A stretch of 64,000 bases of DNA from Microbacterium sp. ABRD28 (GTDB taxonomy: Bacteria; Actinomycetota; Actinomycetes; Actinomycetales; Microbacteriaceae). The notes beneath the pieces were generated by a model that was not told where the DNA came from, searched no databases, and saw only the letters and a list, made by a program, of their open reading frames with translations. Where the stretch lies: positions 3,038,001 to 3,102,000 of the forward strand of contig NZ_CP031015.1 in assembly GCF_003850245.1 (NCBI RefSeq), given 5' to 3'. The position numbers were made by a program, and so were the translations under genes. The stretch's first letter is position 1. Each line of letters starts with the position of its first letter. Shown here piece by piece: positions 41,483 to 49,601 of this stretch.

Positions 41483-42757
41483 GTGAACGATCCGGATGCC
41501 GCGGCAGCGGAGACACACCGCGCCGCGGCATCCGATCATCTGCTGGCGAGAGTCATCCGAGAGGAGTCCGCGCGCATCGTCGCGGCCCTCACGAACTGGC
41601 TCGGGAGCCTCGACCTGGCAGAGGAGTCGGTCGCCGAGGCGATCGAGGAAGCCATTCGTCAGTGGCGAGCGCGTGGGGTTCCCCCCAATCCCGGTGCATG
41701 GCTGACACAGGCGGCTCGGCACAACGCGCTCGACCGTCTGCGGCGGGAGAAGCGGTACCGCGAAAAGCTCGTCCAGCTCGCCGATCAGGCCGTGACCGCA
41801 CCGGTCACGGATCCGGGAAACGGCGAACCCGACGAGCGACTACCGCTCCTGTTCGGCTGCTGTCACCCCGCGATCTCGCCGGACGCGCAGCTCGCTCTGA
41901 CGCTCCGGGCGATCTGCGGCCTCACGACCGCCCAGATCGCACGGGCGACGCTGGCCGCGGAATCGACGGTGGCGCAGCGCATTGTGCGAGCCAAGCGGAA
42001 GATCGTCGCCACCGGCATCCCCCTTCGGATCCCCGAGAGCTCGGAGCGCGGCGAACGACTGGATATCGTCCTGACCGTCATCTCGGTCATGTACAGCGAA
42101 GCCCACCTGGTCGCCGGCGGCGACGCTGCCGCAGACCGCGACCTCGCTGACGACGCGCTCTGGCTCGCGCGGGTTGTGGCACACGAGCTGCCGCGCGAGC
42201 CGGAGGCGCAGGGACTTCTGGCGCTGCTGCTGTTCCATCGAGCGCGCGAAGGCGCGCGGGCGGTCGATGGGGAACTCATCCTGCTCGCTGATCAGGACCG
42301 AACGCGGTGGGATCGTCAGCTGATCGCCGAAGCACAGTCCGTGCTCGAGAAGGCGGCGATGCTCCGGCGCCCGGGGCGCTGGCAACTGCACGCCGCGATC
42401 GCCGCCTGCCATTCCGATACGCGGGACGGTGAAGACACCGACTGGCCCCAGGTGCTCACGTTGTACGACATGCTGCTGGCCTACGACCACTCGCCGGTCG
42501 TTCGGCTGAACCGTGCGGTGGCGCTTGCCGAGGTCGACGGACCGCAGGCGGCACTGGACGAGGTGGATGCACTCGGAGACGCCCTCAGCGGATACCACCT
42601 CTGGCACGCCGTGCGCGCGCGCATGCTCCGGCAGCTCGGCCAGCGCGATGCGGCGATGGCCGAGGATCTGCACGCCCTCGAACTCACGGCGAACGACGCC
42701 GAGCGGCGCCTTCTCGCGGCGCGGGTGGATCGCGCGGGCGGCCTCGCTCAGCCCTGA
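41483..42757 (+). CDS. ECF42-type RNA polymerase sigma factor with C-terminal extension
   Basis: Extracytoplasmic function sigma factor of 424 residues. Region 2 covers about 20-95 (LAEESVAEAIEEAIRQW, NPGAWLTQAARHNALDRLRR), region 4 about 130-190 (LTLRAICGLTTAQIARATL, STVAQRIVRAKRKI). The remaining 230 residues are a helical TPR-like extension typical of ECF42, with VVRLNRAVALAEVDGPQAAL and YHLWHAVRARMLRQLGQRDAA. ECF42 proteins have no dedicated anti-sigma factor and the extension is needed for activity. GTG start 15 nt after the DGPF gene 2 stop. Likely targets are the two adjacent DGPF genes. Confidence 0.93.
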   Translation: MNDPDAAAAETHRAAASDHLLARVIREESARIVAALTNWLGSLDLAEESVAEAIEEAIRQWRARGVPPNPGAWLTQAARHNALDRLRREKRYREKLVQLADQAVTAPVTDPGNGEPDERLPLLFGCCHPAISPDAQLALTLRAICGLTTAQIARATLAAESTVAQRIVRAKRKIVATGIPLRIPESSERGERLDIVLTVISVMYSEAHLVAGGDAAADRDLADDALWLARVVAHELPREPEAQGLLALLLFHRAREGARAVDGELILLADQDRTRWDRQLIAEAQSVLEKAAMLRRPGRWQLHAAIAACHSDTRDGEDTDWPQVLTLYDMLLAYDHSPVVRLNRAVALAEVDGPQAALDEVDALGDALSGYHLWHAVRARMLRQLGQRDAAMAEDLHALELTANDAERRLLAARVDRAGGLAQP

Positions 42758-42782
42758 TGGAGCGCGCACTCGGCCGCGCCGT

Positions 42783-43718
42783 TCAGCCGGGGGCTGCCGC
42801 GCGCAGGCTCTCGACGATCTGCCGCTGCGCGTCGCGTCCGGCGCGCGTCGGAAGGAGCGGATAGACGTGCACCTGCCCGGCGACCTCGCAGAGTTCCAGC
42901 GGCACGCCTGCCGTGCGGGCCTTCACCGCCAGAACGTGCGCGTCCGGATTCAGTACGTCACGAGTCCCGGTGAAGACCGTGATCGGACCCAGTCCCGTCA
43001 GGTCCCCGAACAGAGGGCTGACCGCGGGATCGAGAAGGTCGAGGTCGCCGCGCCAGTGCTCGGCGAGGACCTTGCCTCCCGGGGTCGCGAGCCACGGGTC
43101 GGTCGGCTGCACGGCCGGGATGCGAGGGTTGCTCCACGTCAGATCCAGCGCAGGAGAGATGAGGAGGGTGCGGGGCAGCACCACCCCGGCGTCTCGAAGA
43201 GCGAGCGCCGTGGACAGGGCGATCTGGCCACCCGCCGAATCTCCGGCGAGGAAGGTCGCACCCCACCGGTCGATACTCCTCCTGACGAGCGCGGCAGTCT
43301 TGTCGCGAGCCTCGAGCGCGGCGCCGAACGGGATCAACGGGTAGATCGGAACCGTCACCGCCATGGATGCCTCGGCGGCGATCGCAGCCACGAGATGCCA
43401 GTGCTGGGGCGCGATCTCGTTGACCCATCCGCCGCCGTGCACGTAGACGACGGCCCCCCGCACTTGCGGCGGCACGATCGTGTACACCGGCCACCCGTCG
43501 ACATGTTCCACGTCGACGCGAATGCCGGGTCGCAAGTGAGACGGCGGCCCGTACGGCTTCGGGCGCAACTCGCGCTCTCGTATGCGTCTCCTCGCGCCCT
43601 CGGCTGTCACGAAGGTGCGATTGGCGCGCATCAACCGAAGGACGACCGGCACCAACGCGTCAGGCAAGACAGGCGGCATCCCGCCAGGATCACACACCGT
43701 GGTGACCACGGCCGACAT
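42783..43718 (-). CDS. Alpha/beta hydrolase, HSL/esterase type (fold 3)
   Basis: A 311-residue carboxylesterase-like enzyme. VVYVHGGGWVNEIAP provides the HGGG oxyanion motif, FLAGDSAGGQIALSTAL the nucleophile, TVFTGTRDVLNPDA the acid and GQVHVYPLLPT the catalytic His, the hormone-sensitive-lipase family pattern. The substrate is unknown. The ATG at 43718 is used, but an internal ATG at 43679 (MPPVLPDALV) would remove 13 residues unlike the family and is equally possible. It is convergent with the sigma factor gene (25-nt gap). Confidence 0.88.
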   Translation of the reverse strand: MSAVVTTVCDPGGMPPVLPDALVPVVLRLMRANRTFVTAEGARRRIRERELRPKPYGPPSHLRPGIRVDVEHVDGWPVYTIVPPQVRGAVVYVHGGGWVNEIAPQHWHLVAAIAAEASMAVTVPIYPLIPFGAALEARDKTAALVRRSIDRWGATFLAGDSAGGQIALSTALALRDAGVVLPRTLLISPALDLTWSNPRIPAVQPTDPWLATPGGKVLAEHWRGDLDLLDPAVSPLFGDLTGLGPITVFTGTRDVLNPDAHVLAVKARTAGVPLELCEVAGQVHVYPLLPTRAGRDAQRQIVESLRAAAPG

Positions 43719-43740
43719 GCGCCCGCTGCCCCCGCAGCGG

Positions 43741-44016
43741 TCAGGCCTGCGCCTGCCCGTCCTCCTCCGGCTCGAAACTCGACCGCTCCCCCGTGTGACC
43801 GGCGGCGACGCCGTCCGGCTCGTCCGGAATCGTGCCGTCCTGCCCCAGCCCGCCCTTCTTCACGTCGCCCTCCGAGCTGTCGGAGCGCGCCGCATCCACC
43901 GTCGACTCCTCGGAGGGAGGCTCGTCGTCACCCAGCGGCATCTCGATGTCAGGTCCCTCGTAGCCTTCGTCTTCGGCGGCGACAGGGTCGTGGCCGTGCG
44001 ATTCGTGAGTCATCAT
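43741..44016 (-). CDS. Acidic hypothetical protein
   Basis: A 91-residue very acidic, probably disordered protein (about one residue in three is Asp or Glu), with EGYEGPDIEMPLGDDEPPSEE in its centre and no hydrophobic core. No family recognised. Support for coding is the AGGAAGG ribosome binding site 5 nt before the ATG at 44016, the gene-like position between a hydrolase and glutaminase, and the strong third-position GC. It begins with two consecutive Met codons; the first is placed by the Shine-Dalgarno. Confidence 0.6.
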   Translation of the reverse strand: MMTHESHGHDPVAAEDEGYEGPDIEMPLGDDEPPSEESTVDAARSDSSEGDVKKGGLGQDGTIPDEPDGVAAGHTGERSSFEPEEDGQAQA

Positions 44017-44160
44017 GAGCGCCTTCCTGTAGGTCACGTCCAGCGTCCACCCGTCCCGTCGCGAATGAGACGGGGTTGACAACCGCAGGCGCTCACCTGA
44101 TGCAGCTTTCGTGGTCGCTCGGATCGAACCGCGGCGACGGAACCGTGACAAGGTCGATTC

Positions 44161-45090
44161 ATGACCGCCACCGCAGACCCGAGCTCGTACGACCTCGACG
44201 CGCTGCGCTCGCGCGTCCTCCCCCACGACGACGGGACCGTCGACGACAGCATCCCCCGCCTTGCAGATGCCGACCCCGGGCTCTGCGCCGTCGCCCTCGC
44301 CCTGAAGGACGGCACCGTGCGCAGCAGTGACGACTCCGACGCGCCCTTCACGATGCAGTCGTCGGTGAAGCCCTTCCTCTTCGCCCTGGCCCTCCTCGAC
44401 ACCGACGGTGAGGCGCTGCACCGGGTCGGCATCGAGCCGACCGGCGAAGCGTTCGATGCGATCAAGCTCGAAAGCGGTACCGGACGTCCGCCGAACCCGA
44501 TGGTCAACGCGGGCGCGCTGCTCACCGCCTCCCTCGTCGACGGCGGCGATGTCGAGGCCAGAACCGACCGAATCATCCGCGGACTCTCCGCGTTCGCCGG
44601 CCGACCCCTCGAGATCGACGAGCGCACCGCCGGCGAGGAGCGCGAGCACGGCGAACGCAACCATGCCCTCGCGCACCTCATGCGTTCCGAAGACACCCTC
44701 CACGTCACCGCCGATGACGCCGTCGAGGTCTACGGGAGGGCGTGCGCCGTGCTGCTCGACGTCGAGGCCCTCGCGGTGATGGGTGCCACCCTCGCCTTCG
44801 GCGGTGTGAACCCCGTGACGGGCGAGCGCGTCGTGCCCGCGCCGGTCGCGCGCGACGTCATCTCGGTCATGGCGACGTGCGGGGTCTACGACGGCTCGGG
44901 AACATGGATGCGACGCGTCGGCGTCCCCGCGAAATCCAGCGTCTCGGGAGCCATCGTGCTCGCCGCCCCCCGAATGCTGGGGGCCGCCGTCGTGAGCCCG
45001 CCCCTGGACGAGCAGGGCACGAGCGTGCGAGGGCGGATCGCCAGCGAGATGCTCAGCGACGACCTCGGGCTACACGTCTTCGCGACGTAG
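44161..45090 (+). CDS. glsA: Glutaminase (GlsA type)
   Basis: Serine-dependent beta-lactamase-like glutaminase of 309 residues converting glutamine to glutamate and ammonia. The catalytic SxxK pair is in FTMQSSVKPF, and further family motifs are GRPPNPMVNAGALL, AVMGATLAFGGVNPVTGERV, VMATCGVYDGSGTW and the C-terminal VSGAIVLAAP. Length and motif order are complete. The ATG at 44161 has only a weak AAGG 8 nt upstream. It stands alone, with a hypothetical gene divergent upstream. Confidence 0.95.
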   Translation: MTATADPSSYDLDALRSRVLPHDDGTVDDSIPRLADADPGLCAVALALKDGTVRSSDDSDAPFTMQSSVKPFLFALALLDTDGEALHRVGIEPTGEAFDAIKLESGTGRPPNPMVNAGALLTASLVDGGDVEARTDRIIRGLSAFAGRPLEIDERTAGEEREHGERNHALAHLMRSEDTLHVTADDAVEVYGRACAVLLDVEALAVMGATLAFGGVNPVTGERVVPAPVARDVISVMATCGVYDGSGTWMRRVGVPAKSSVSGAIVLAAPRMLGAAVVSPPLDEQGTSVRGRIASEMLSDDLGLHVFAT

Positions 45091-45163
45091 CGAGCGACGA
45101 TTCGGGCCGCGGTCTTTGCATCGGCCTGATCGCAACCTCGCCGCATCCCGCGACAATGAGCGG

Positions 45164-45571
45164 ATGGAGTACGACGTCGACGACGATCCCGGGCGAATTC
45201 AGACGGACGCCGTGTGGGCGTGGCTGTCGACCGAGGCGTACTGGGGTCGCCAGCGCACCCGCGCCGACGTGGAGACGCAGATCGCCGGCGCCTGGCGCGT
45301 GGTCGGTGCCTACCGCTCAGACACCGGCGAGCAGGTGGGCTTCGCGCGTGCCGTATCCGACGGTGTCACCTTCGCCTACCTCGCCGACGTCTTCGTGAAC
45401 GCGGCACACCGCGGGAGTGAGCTCGGCAAACGGATCGTGCGACTCATGATCGACGAGGGGCCGGGAAGGGACTTCCGCTGGGTCCTTTTCACCGGCGACG
45501 CGCACGGCCTCTACGCCCAGTTCGGGTTCGAGGCGCCTGACGCCACGGCGATGGTCAGGCCGGCGCGGTGA
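45164..45571 (+). CDS. GNAT-family N-acetyltransferase
   Basis: A 135-residue acetyltransferase with the GNAT core: VGAYRSDTGEQVGFARAV, YLADVFVNAAHRGSELGKRIVRLM (acetyl-CoA pyrophosphate-binding region, here RGSELGK) and WVLFTGDAHGLYAQFGFEAP. Substrate unknown. The ATG at 45164 follows GACAAT by 6 nt, a leaderless-type start; an upstream in-frame codon would add 16 residues of no family similarity. Its last 17 bases overlap the 3' end of the convergent DUF1990 gene. Confidence 0.9.
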   Translation: MEYDVDDDPGRIQTDAVWAWLSTEAYWGRQRTRADVETQIAGAWRVVGAYRSDTGEQVGFARAVSDGVTFAYLADVFVNAAHRGSELGKRIVRLMIDEGPGRDFRWVLFTGDAHGLYAQFGFEAPDATAMVRPAR

Positions 45572-46067
45572 ATCCGGGAGAATCGAGCGTCGCGAGATAG
45601 CGACGCGTCATGTACGCCTGGAACCGGCGCGCCACCGGCCCGCCCAGCCAGGTGAACCACCGGCCCGGGCGCGAGAATGCGGTGATCGTGAAGACGACGT
45701 CGCCCGAGGAATCGAGCCGGAGCTCGAAGCGCTCCTCGCCGCGCTCGGGATGCCCGGGGAGCGTCCCGTAGGCGAAGCCACACGCATCGATCTCCCGCTC
45801 GGCCCACACCACCAGGCACGGGATCGGGAAGACGAACGGGCCGAGTCGCAGCCGCATCTCGACGCGTGTCCCCGCACGCAGCGGCGTCTCCGACATCCGC
45901 ACCTCCGCACCGGCTCGGCGCTGCACCGCGCCGGCGAACAGCAGGTCGGCCGCGCGGTCGAAATCCACACGACCGTGCCCGATCACCCGCCGCAGGCGGG
46001 TGTGGTCGTAGCCGGCGGGGAGCGCGCCACCCGTCGCGCCGACCTCGGCATAGGTCAGGTCGTCCAC
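45555..46067 (-). CDS. DUF1990 family protein
   Basis: A 170-residue protein of the DUF1990 family: LTYAEVGATGG and DHTRLRRVIGHGRVDFDRAADLL at the N-terminus, FVFPIPCLVVWAEREIDACGFAYGTLPGHPERGEERF in the middle, split here only for reading, and FTITAFSRPGRWFTWLGGP near the end. The family has no known function; the predicted fold is a START/polyketide-cyclase-like beta barrel. GTG start at 46067. It overlaps the acetyltransferase gene tail to tail by 17 bases. Confidence 0.88.
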   Translation of the reverse strand: MDDLTYAEVGATGGALPAGYDHTRLRRVIGHGRVDFDRAADLLFAGAVQRRAGAEVRMSETPLRAGTRVEMRLRLGPFVFPIPCLVVWAEREIDACGFAYGTLPGHPERGEERFELRLDSSGDVVFTITAFSRPGRWFTWLGGPVARRFQAYMTRRYLATLDSPGFTAPA

Positions 46068-46118
46068 GCCTCCACGCTAGGCGCCCGCGGGGCGCCGCGG
46101 CCCGGCATCCGCCCTTCC

Positions 46119-46874
46119 TCAGGTGCCCGTGCCCGGCTCGATCGGGAACCTCCGTCGCAGCACGAGTCGCTGCACAAGGGTCCACGCGACGGTGACGAGG
46201 AGGTAGAGCGCTGCGGCGAGGGGGACGAAGATCGCGACCACGGCGGTTCCGAACTGCAGGAACCCCGCCATTCGCGCGAGCGCCTCACCGCCGGGAACTT
46301 CCTCTGACGCCGCGACCTCGGGCCGGAAGAGCCGGCGTGTGACCTCGGCGATGAGAAGGATCAGCACGAGGACGACTCCGAAGACGAGAGCGGCCGACGC
46401 CGTGGCCGTGCCGCTCACGATCGATCCCGCAAGGCTCGCACCGAGCGGCACGCCGAACAGCTCCTCGCTGAGGAGCGCGTTCGGGTGCCCCGCGATCACC
46501 GGATAGAGGAACAGTGCGTAGACGACACCGACGATCGGTGCCTGCACGAGCACGGGGGCACAGCCGGCCAAGGGCGAGGCCTTCTCGTCGGCGTAGAGCT
46601 TCATCGTCTCGCGCGACATCCGCTCTCGGTCGTTCTTGTAACGCCGCCGGAGCGCTTGCAGCTTCGGCGCCAGCCGGGCGCGCGTCTGCTCGGCTCGCGC
46701 CTGCGCGATGCCGGTGGGAATCAGGATCGTGCGCACCGACAGAGTCAGCACGACGACGGCGAGAGCAGCGGATGCCGCACCGGCGACGGGCTGCAGGATG
46801 TCGGCGAGTGCCATGAGCAGCCCGTACGCCGCGTCGAGGATGGCCGCGATGGGGGGAAAGGAAAGAAGGTCCAC
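46119..46874 (-). CDS. YidC/Oxa1-type membrane protein insertase (short form)
   Basis: Insertase of 251 residues that places TM proteins in the membrane. It has five hydrophobic segments; the conserved pore Arg is in TLSVRTILIPTGIAQARAEQ, the cytoplasmic loop is basic (LQALRRRYKNDRERMSRE), and the APVLVQAPIVGVVYALFLYP segment is typical. It lacks a long extracytoplasmic domain and has no lipobox. Because the housekeeping yidC normally sits beside rnpA and rpmH, this is likely a second copy. GTG start at 46874 from the hydrophobic VDLLSFPPIAAILD. A DUF6412-like gene precedes it by 100 bp on the same strand. Confidence 0.88.
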   Translation of the reverse strand: MDLLSFPPIAAILDAAYGLLMALADILQPVAGAASAALAVVVLTLSVRTILIPTGIAQARAEQTRARLAPKLQALRRRYKNDRERMSRETMKLYADEKASPLAGCAPVLVQAPIVGVVYALFLYPVIAGHPNALLSEELFGVPLGASLAGSIVSGTATASAALVFGVVLVLILLIAEVTRRLFRPEVAASEEVPGGEALARMAGFLQFGTAVVAIFVPLAAALYLLVTVAWTLVQRLVLRRRFPIEPGTGT

Positions 46875-46974
46875 GGTGAGTCCGTTCGTCGATGGGGAGG
46901 GGTCGCGGAACGGCCGCGACGAACATCGACGAAGACGGAACGACCCGCGAGCGCGGGCCGGAGGACGTCGAGTG

Positions 46975-47253
46975 CTACGCGGCCGAAGCCGCGGCACCCG
47001 GAGCGCGCGAACGGATGTGCCCGGCGGCATCCGGATCGCTTTGGGCCACCGACACGGAGATGTCGATGGCGCGCTCGGTGCCGGAGCGCGATGCGCCGCG
47101 TTCGAGCAGCGACGCGGTCGTCAGCAGCAGTGCGACGAGGAGAGCGGAGGCGGCGACCAGTACCCAGACGGCCGCGGAGTCGGACGGACTCAACACGACG
47201 ACGCCCGAAAGCGTCAGCAGCACCTGGAAGAAGGAGGTCACCGCGTCGACCAT
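46975..47253 (-). CDS. DUF6412-like small membrane protein
   Basis: A 92-residue protein with two hydrophobic segments (SFFQVLLTLSGVVVLSPS and AAVWVLVAASALLVALLL) and a C-terminal soluble tail containing SDPDAAGHIRSRAPGA, a motif I associate with DUF6412, an actinobacterial family often encoded with a YidC-type insertase. Function unknown; a partner or substrate of the neighbouring insertase is possible. ATG start at 47253. The assignment rests on the tail motif and context. Confidence 0.7.
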   Translation of the reverse strand: MVDAVTSFFQVLLTLSGVVVLSPSDSAAVWVLVAASALLVALLLTTASLLERGASRSGTERAIDISVSVAQSDPDAAGHIRSRAPGAAASAA

Positions 47254-47434
47254 CGCGTTGCTCCTCCCCTGGACCCGCTCACGCTAACACGGAGGGAGAG
47301 GAGGCAGGCGAAGCGTCAGGAGTGCGACCCCATACCGGAATCCGCGCGTCGTCTGGCTGTAACGCGCACGTCTTACGATTCGACCAGGCCGAGGCCCTGT
47401 TCTGTCGATCCGATTGCGAGACGAGGTGAGAAGC

Positions 47435-47644
47435 GTGACCGCACCCCAGTACGAGATGAGCGTGTGGGAGCGCTACGCCACCGAGTTCGCCCTCGTGTTC
47501 GCCGACACCCCCACCCGCATCCGAGCCGTGCGCGAGGCCTACTTCGTGCACGGCTTCGACGTCGACCTGATCGAGCAGATCAGCGGCTTCCCGATCTGGC
47601 GGATCCGGCAGGCGATCCGCACGGGACCGTCCCGTCGCGACTGA
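47435..47644 (+). CDS. Small hypothetical protein
   Basis: A 69-residue soluble protein (MSVWERYATEFALVFADTP, then HGFDVDLIEQISGFPIWRI) with no family I recognise. Three or four helices and a basic tail are predicted; the middle resembles a helix-turn-helix spacing but is not convincing. GTG start at 47435 with GAGGTGA 5 nt upstream; an upstream TTG at 47414 lacks a site. A TACGAT hexamer at about 47374 could be its -10. It is convergent with the glycosyltransferase gene. Confidence 0.6.
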   Translation: MTAPQYEMSVWERYATEFALVFADTPTRIRAVREAYFVHGFDVDLIEQISGFPIWRIRQAIRTGPSRRD

Positions 47645-47659
47645 ATGGATGCCGCGCCA

Positions 47660-48871
47660 TCACCCCGCGACGACCGACTCGAGGTGATCGACGACGCCGG
47701 CCGCGCCGGGCTCGCGACGGAGGGTGTCGCCAAGGGCGGCGGCGCGCTCGCGCATGACGCCGTCACGCAGCATCCGGTCAAGGGCCCGGCTCAGGACATC
47801 CACCGTCAACCGCGACTGCGGCACAGGGGCCGGTGACACGCCCAGGCGGTGGGTGCGGCTTCCCCAGAACGGTTGATCTGCGCCGAACGGCGCGATGAAG
47901 GTCGGCACCCCTGCGCGAAGCGATGCGCCGGTCGTTCCTGCGCCGCCGTGGTGCACCGTTGCCGCGACCCGGGGGAACAGCCAGCCGTGCGGCACAGCAG
48001 TGACGGCACGGATGTCGGGGGTCGGCGATGTCCCAGCCAGACCACCCCACCCGGTGAGCATCACCGCGCGGACGCCGACAGCCGTGACGGCCCGTGCAAC
48101 GGTGTCGAACAGTCGCTCGGGCGCCGGGCCGAGCATGCTGCCGAAGCCGATGCTCACGACCTGGGAGGACTCGTCGAGGAACGACGCCAGCTCGGGCGGG
48201 ATGTCGACGGCGGCATCGCCCGGAAGCGCCCACCAACCCGTGGCGATCCGTCGCGTCGCGCGGTCGGAGGCCACCGGCACGACGGAGGCGCTGAAGCCGT
48301 AGACGATCGAGGGAAGCACCACCGGGGGCGTCGTCGCGACACCGAGCGCCCGACGCGCGACACGCTCGGGGCCGGCGAGCAGGGCGGTGGTCCCGACCCG
48401 CGTCACGACGTGCGACAGTCGGCGGCCAGGCGGTCCGAGCCGATCGAATCGCGGAGCCAGTGGTCCGGGGTAGTCGCGGCTCGGGGCGTCGAGCGGCTGC
48501 AGGTGCGCGCGCAGGAGCGGCACCTGCAGTGCTGCAGCGACCGGGCGGGCAAGGCCCATGCCGCCGATGCCGGCCATGATCAGATCGGTCCCCTCGGCGG
48601 CATCGCGCACGTCACGCGCCCAGACGGGCACGAGCCCCTCGACGTGACGGCCCATCTCGCGCAGCGACGAACGGTCGGCGTGCGCCGAGATGGCCTCGCG
48701 ATCGACACCGGAAAGGGGGATGAAGCGGATGCCGGCCTGAGTGAAGGCGGTCGCGTAGTCATCGGGTGCTGCCGCCCGCACCTCGTGGCCGCGTTTCGCG
48801 GCCTCGATCCCGAGCGCCAGATAGGGTTCCACCCCGCCACGGGTGTCGTTGGCGATGATCGTCACATCCAC
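47660..48871 (-). CDS. GT1-family (UGT-like) glycosyltransferase
   Basis: A 403-residue GT-B glycosyltransferase. The acceptor domain starts VTIIANDTRGGVEPYLALG with RGHEVRAAAPDDYATAF; the nucleotide-sugar domain shows VSIGFGSMLG and the signature VHHGGAGTTGASLRAGVPTF followed by FGADQPFWG. Such enzymes glycosylate sterols, macrolides or other small hydrophobic acceptors, often to inactivate them. No biosynthetic cluster is near. GTG start at 48871, 6 nt after CATAAT on the minus strand. Confidence 0.92.
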   Translation of the reverse strand: MDVTIIANDTRGGVEPYLALGIEAAKRGHEVRAAAPDDYATAFTQAGIRFIPLSGVDREAISAHADRSSLREMGRHVEGLVPVWARDVRDAAEGTDLIMAGIGGMGLARPVAAALQVPLLRAHLQPLDAPSRDYPGPLAPRFDRLGPPGRRLSHVVTRVGTTALLAGPERVARRALGVATTPPVVLPSIVYGFSASVVPVASDRATRRIATGWWALPGDAAVDIPPELASFLDESSQVVSIGFGSMLGPAPERLFDTVARAVTAVGVRAVMLTGWGGLAGTSPTPDIRAVTAVPHGWLFPRVAATVHHGGAGTTGASLRAGVPTFIAPFGADQPFWGSRTHRLGVSPAPVPQSRLTVDVLSRALDRMLRDGVMRERAAALGDTLRREPGAAGVVDHLESVVAG

Positions 48872-48877
48872 GATGCC

Positions 48878-48907
48878 ATTATGTGCAGTGACTGTAAGTT
48901 ATGTCGA
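48878..48907 (-). promoter_or_regulatory. Promoter of glycosyltransferase gene
   Basis: Minus strand TCGACA (48902-48907), 18-nt spacer, CATAAT (48878-48883), then 6 nt to the GTG. The spacer holds TACAGTCACTGCA, a small palindrome (CAGTCACTG) that could be an operator. Leaderless layout. Confidence 0.55.
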
Positions 48908-48963
48908 CCCGTGGTCCCGCGGCGACCACCGCCGATGTCGCGCCCCCTCGCTATCGTTCCGGC

Positions 48964-49410
48964 ATGAATGAACTCCGACTGGCCGAACTCGACGCGGACA
49001 ATCTCGCAGGGGCGATACGGATTCCTCCCGGCGTAGGCGAGAAGGCGTACGTCGCGCCCGTCGTCTTCTCCATCGCCGAGGCGTACGTCACTCCGACGGC
49101 CTGGCCACGCGTCATCCTCGATGGTGACACCGTCGTCGGCTTCGTGATGGCCAATTAGGATCCCGACAATGAGATCCCTGCCTTCCGCGGCGGCATCTGG
49201 CGTCTCAACGTGGCCGACGAGGCGAAGGGCCGCGGCGTCGGCCGCTTCGCCGTGGAGGCAGTCGCGGCCGAAGCGCGCCGTCGCGGCTATGACGAGATCA
49301 CCGTTCTCTGGGACCCGGCTCCCGACGGCCCGGAGCAGTTCTACCTGCGCGTGGGCTTCGAGAAGACCGGCGAGCTGTTCGGCGAGACCGTCGGAACCCG
49401 GAAGGTGTGA
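48964..49410 (+). pseudogene. GNAT acetyltransferase interrupted by an in-frame amber codon
   Basis: Conceptual 148-codon acetyltransferase of the spermidine/PaiA-BltD-like GNAT type. Residues 1-64 (MNELRLAELDADN to VVGFVMAN) and 66-148 (DPDNEIPAFRGG, IWRLNVADEAKGRGVGRFAVEA, FYLRVGFEKTGELF) form one uninterrupted frame except for TAG at 49156-49158. The acetyl-CoA loop KGRGVGR is in the second half, so the truncated product would be inactive. All other codons look normal, implying a recent nonsense mutation or a sequencing error. The ATG at 48964 follows TATCGT by 6 nt. Confidence 0.8.
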
Positions 49411-49535
49411 CCGTGACCGAGACGAGAGCTGCGGTCAGGATGTGGCGGGGCGCCGTTGGCACAGAGCACGGCGACCAGTACGTCGCCTACGTCGAGCGCG
49501 ACAAGGCGGTGCGTCACTGGGTTCAGACGTTGTGA
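49407..49535 (+). pseudogene. Truncated remnant, possibly of an antibiotic-biosynthesis-monooxygenase-like gene
   Basis: A 42-codon frame starting at a GTG fused to the acetyltransferase stop (GTGA). The peptide VRMWRGAVGTEHGDQYVAYVE resembles the N-terminus of small ABM-domain proteins, which usually run to about 100 residues, but here a stop follows after HWVQTL. No continuation was found in the other frames before nadE. It is best read as a degraded gene; a genuine 42-residue peptide cannot be excluded. Confidence 0.4.
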
Positions 49536-49601
49536 CCTTACCGCGCAGACGACCGCCGCACGGGGGCTTGCCGGACGAGACCCGCCTGCCAGACTGAGGG
49601 C

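Noticed and set aside
49156..49158. TAG as programmed read-through or a recoded amino acid
   Set aside because: No sign of a dedicated tRNA, downstream stem or conserved context; a nonsense mutation or sequencing error is simpler.
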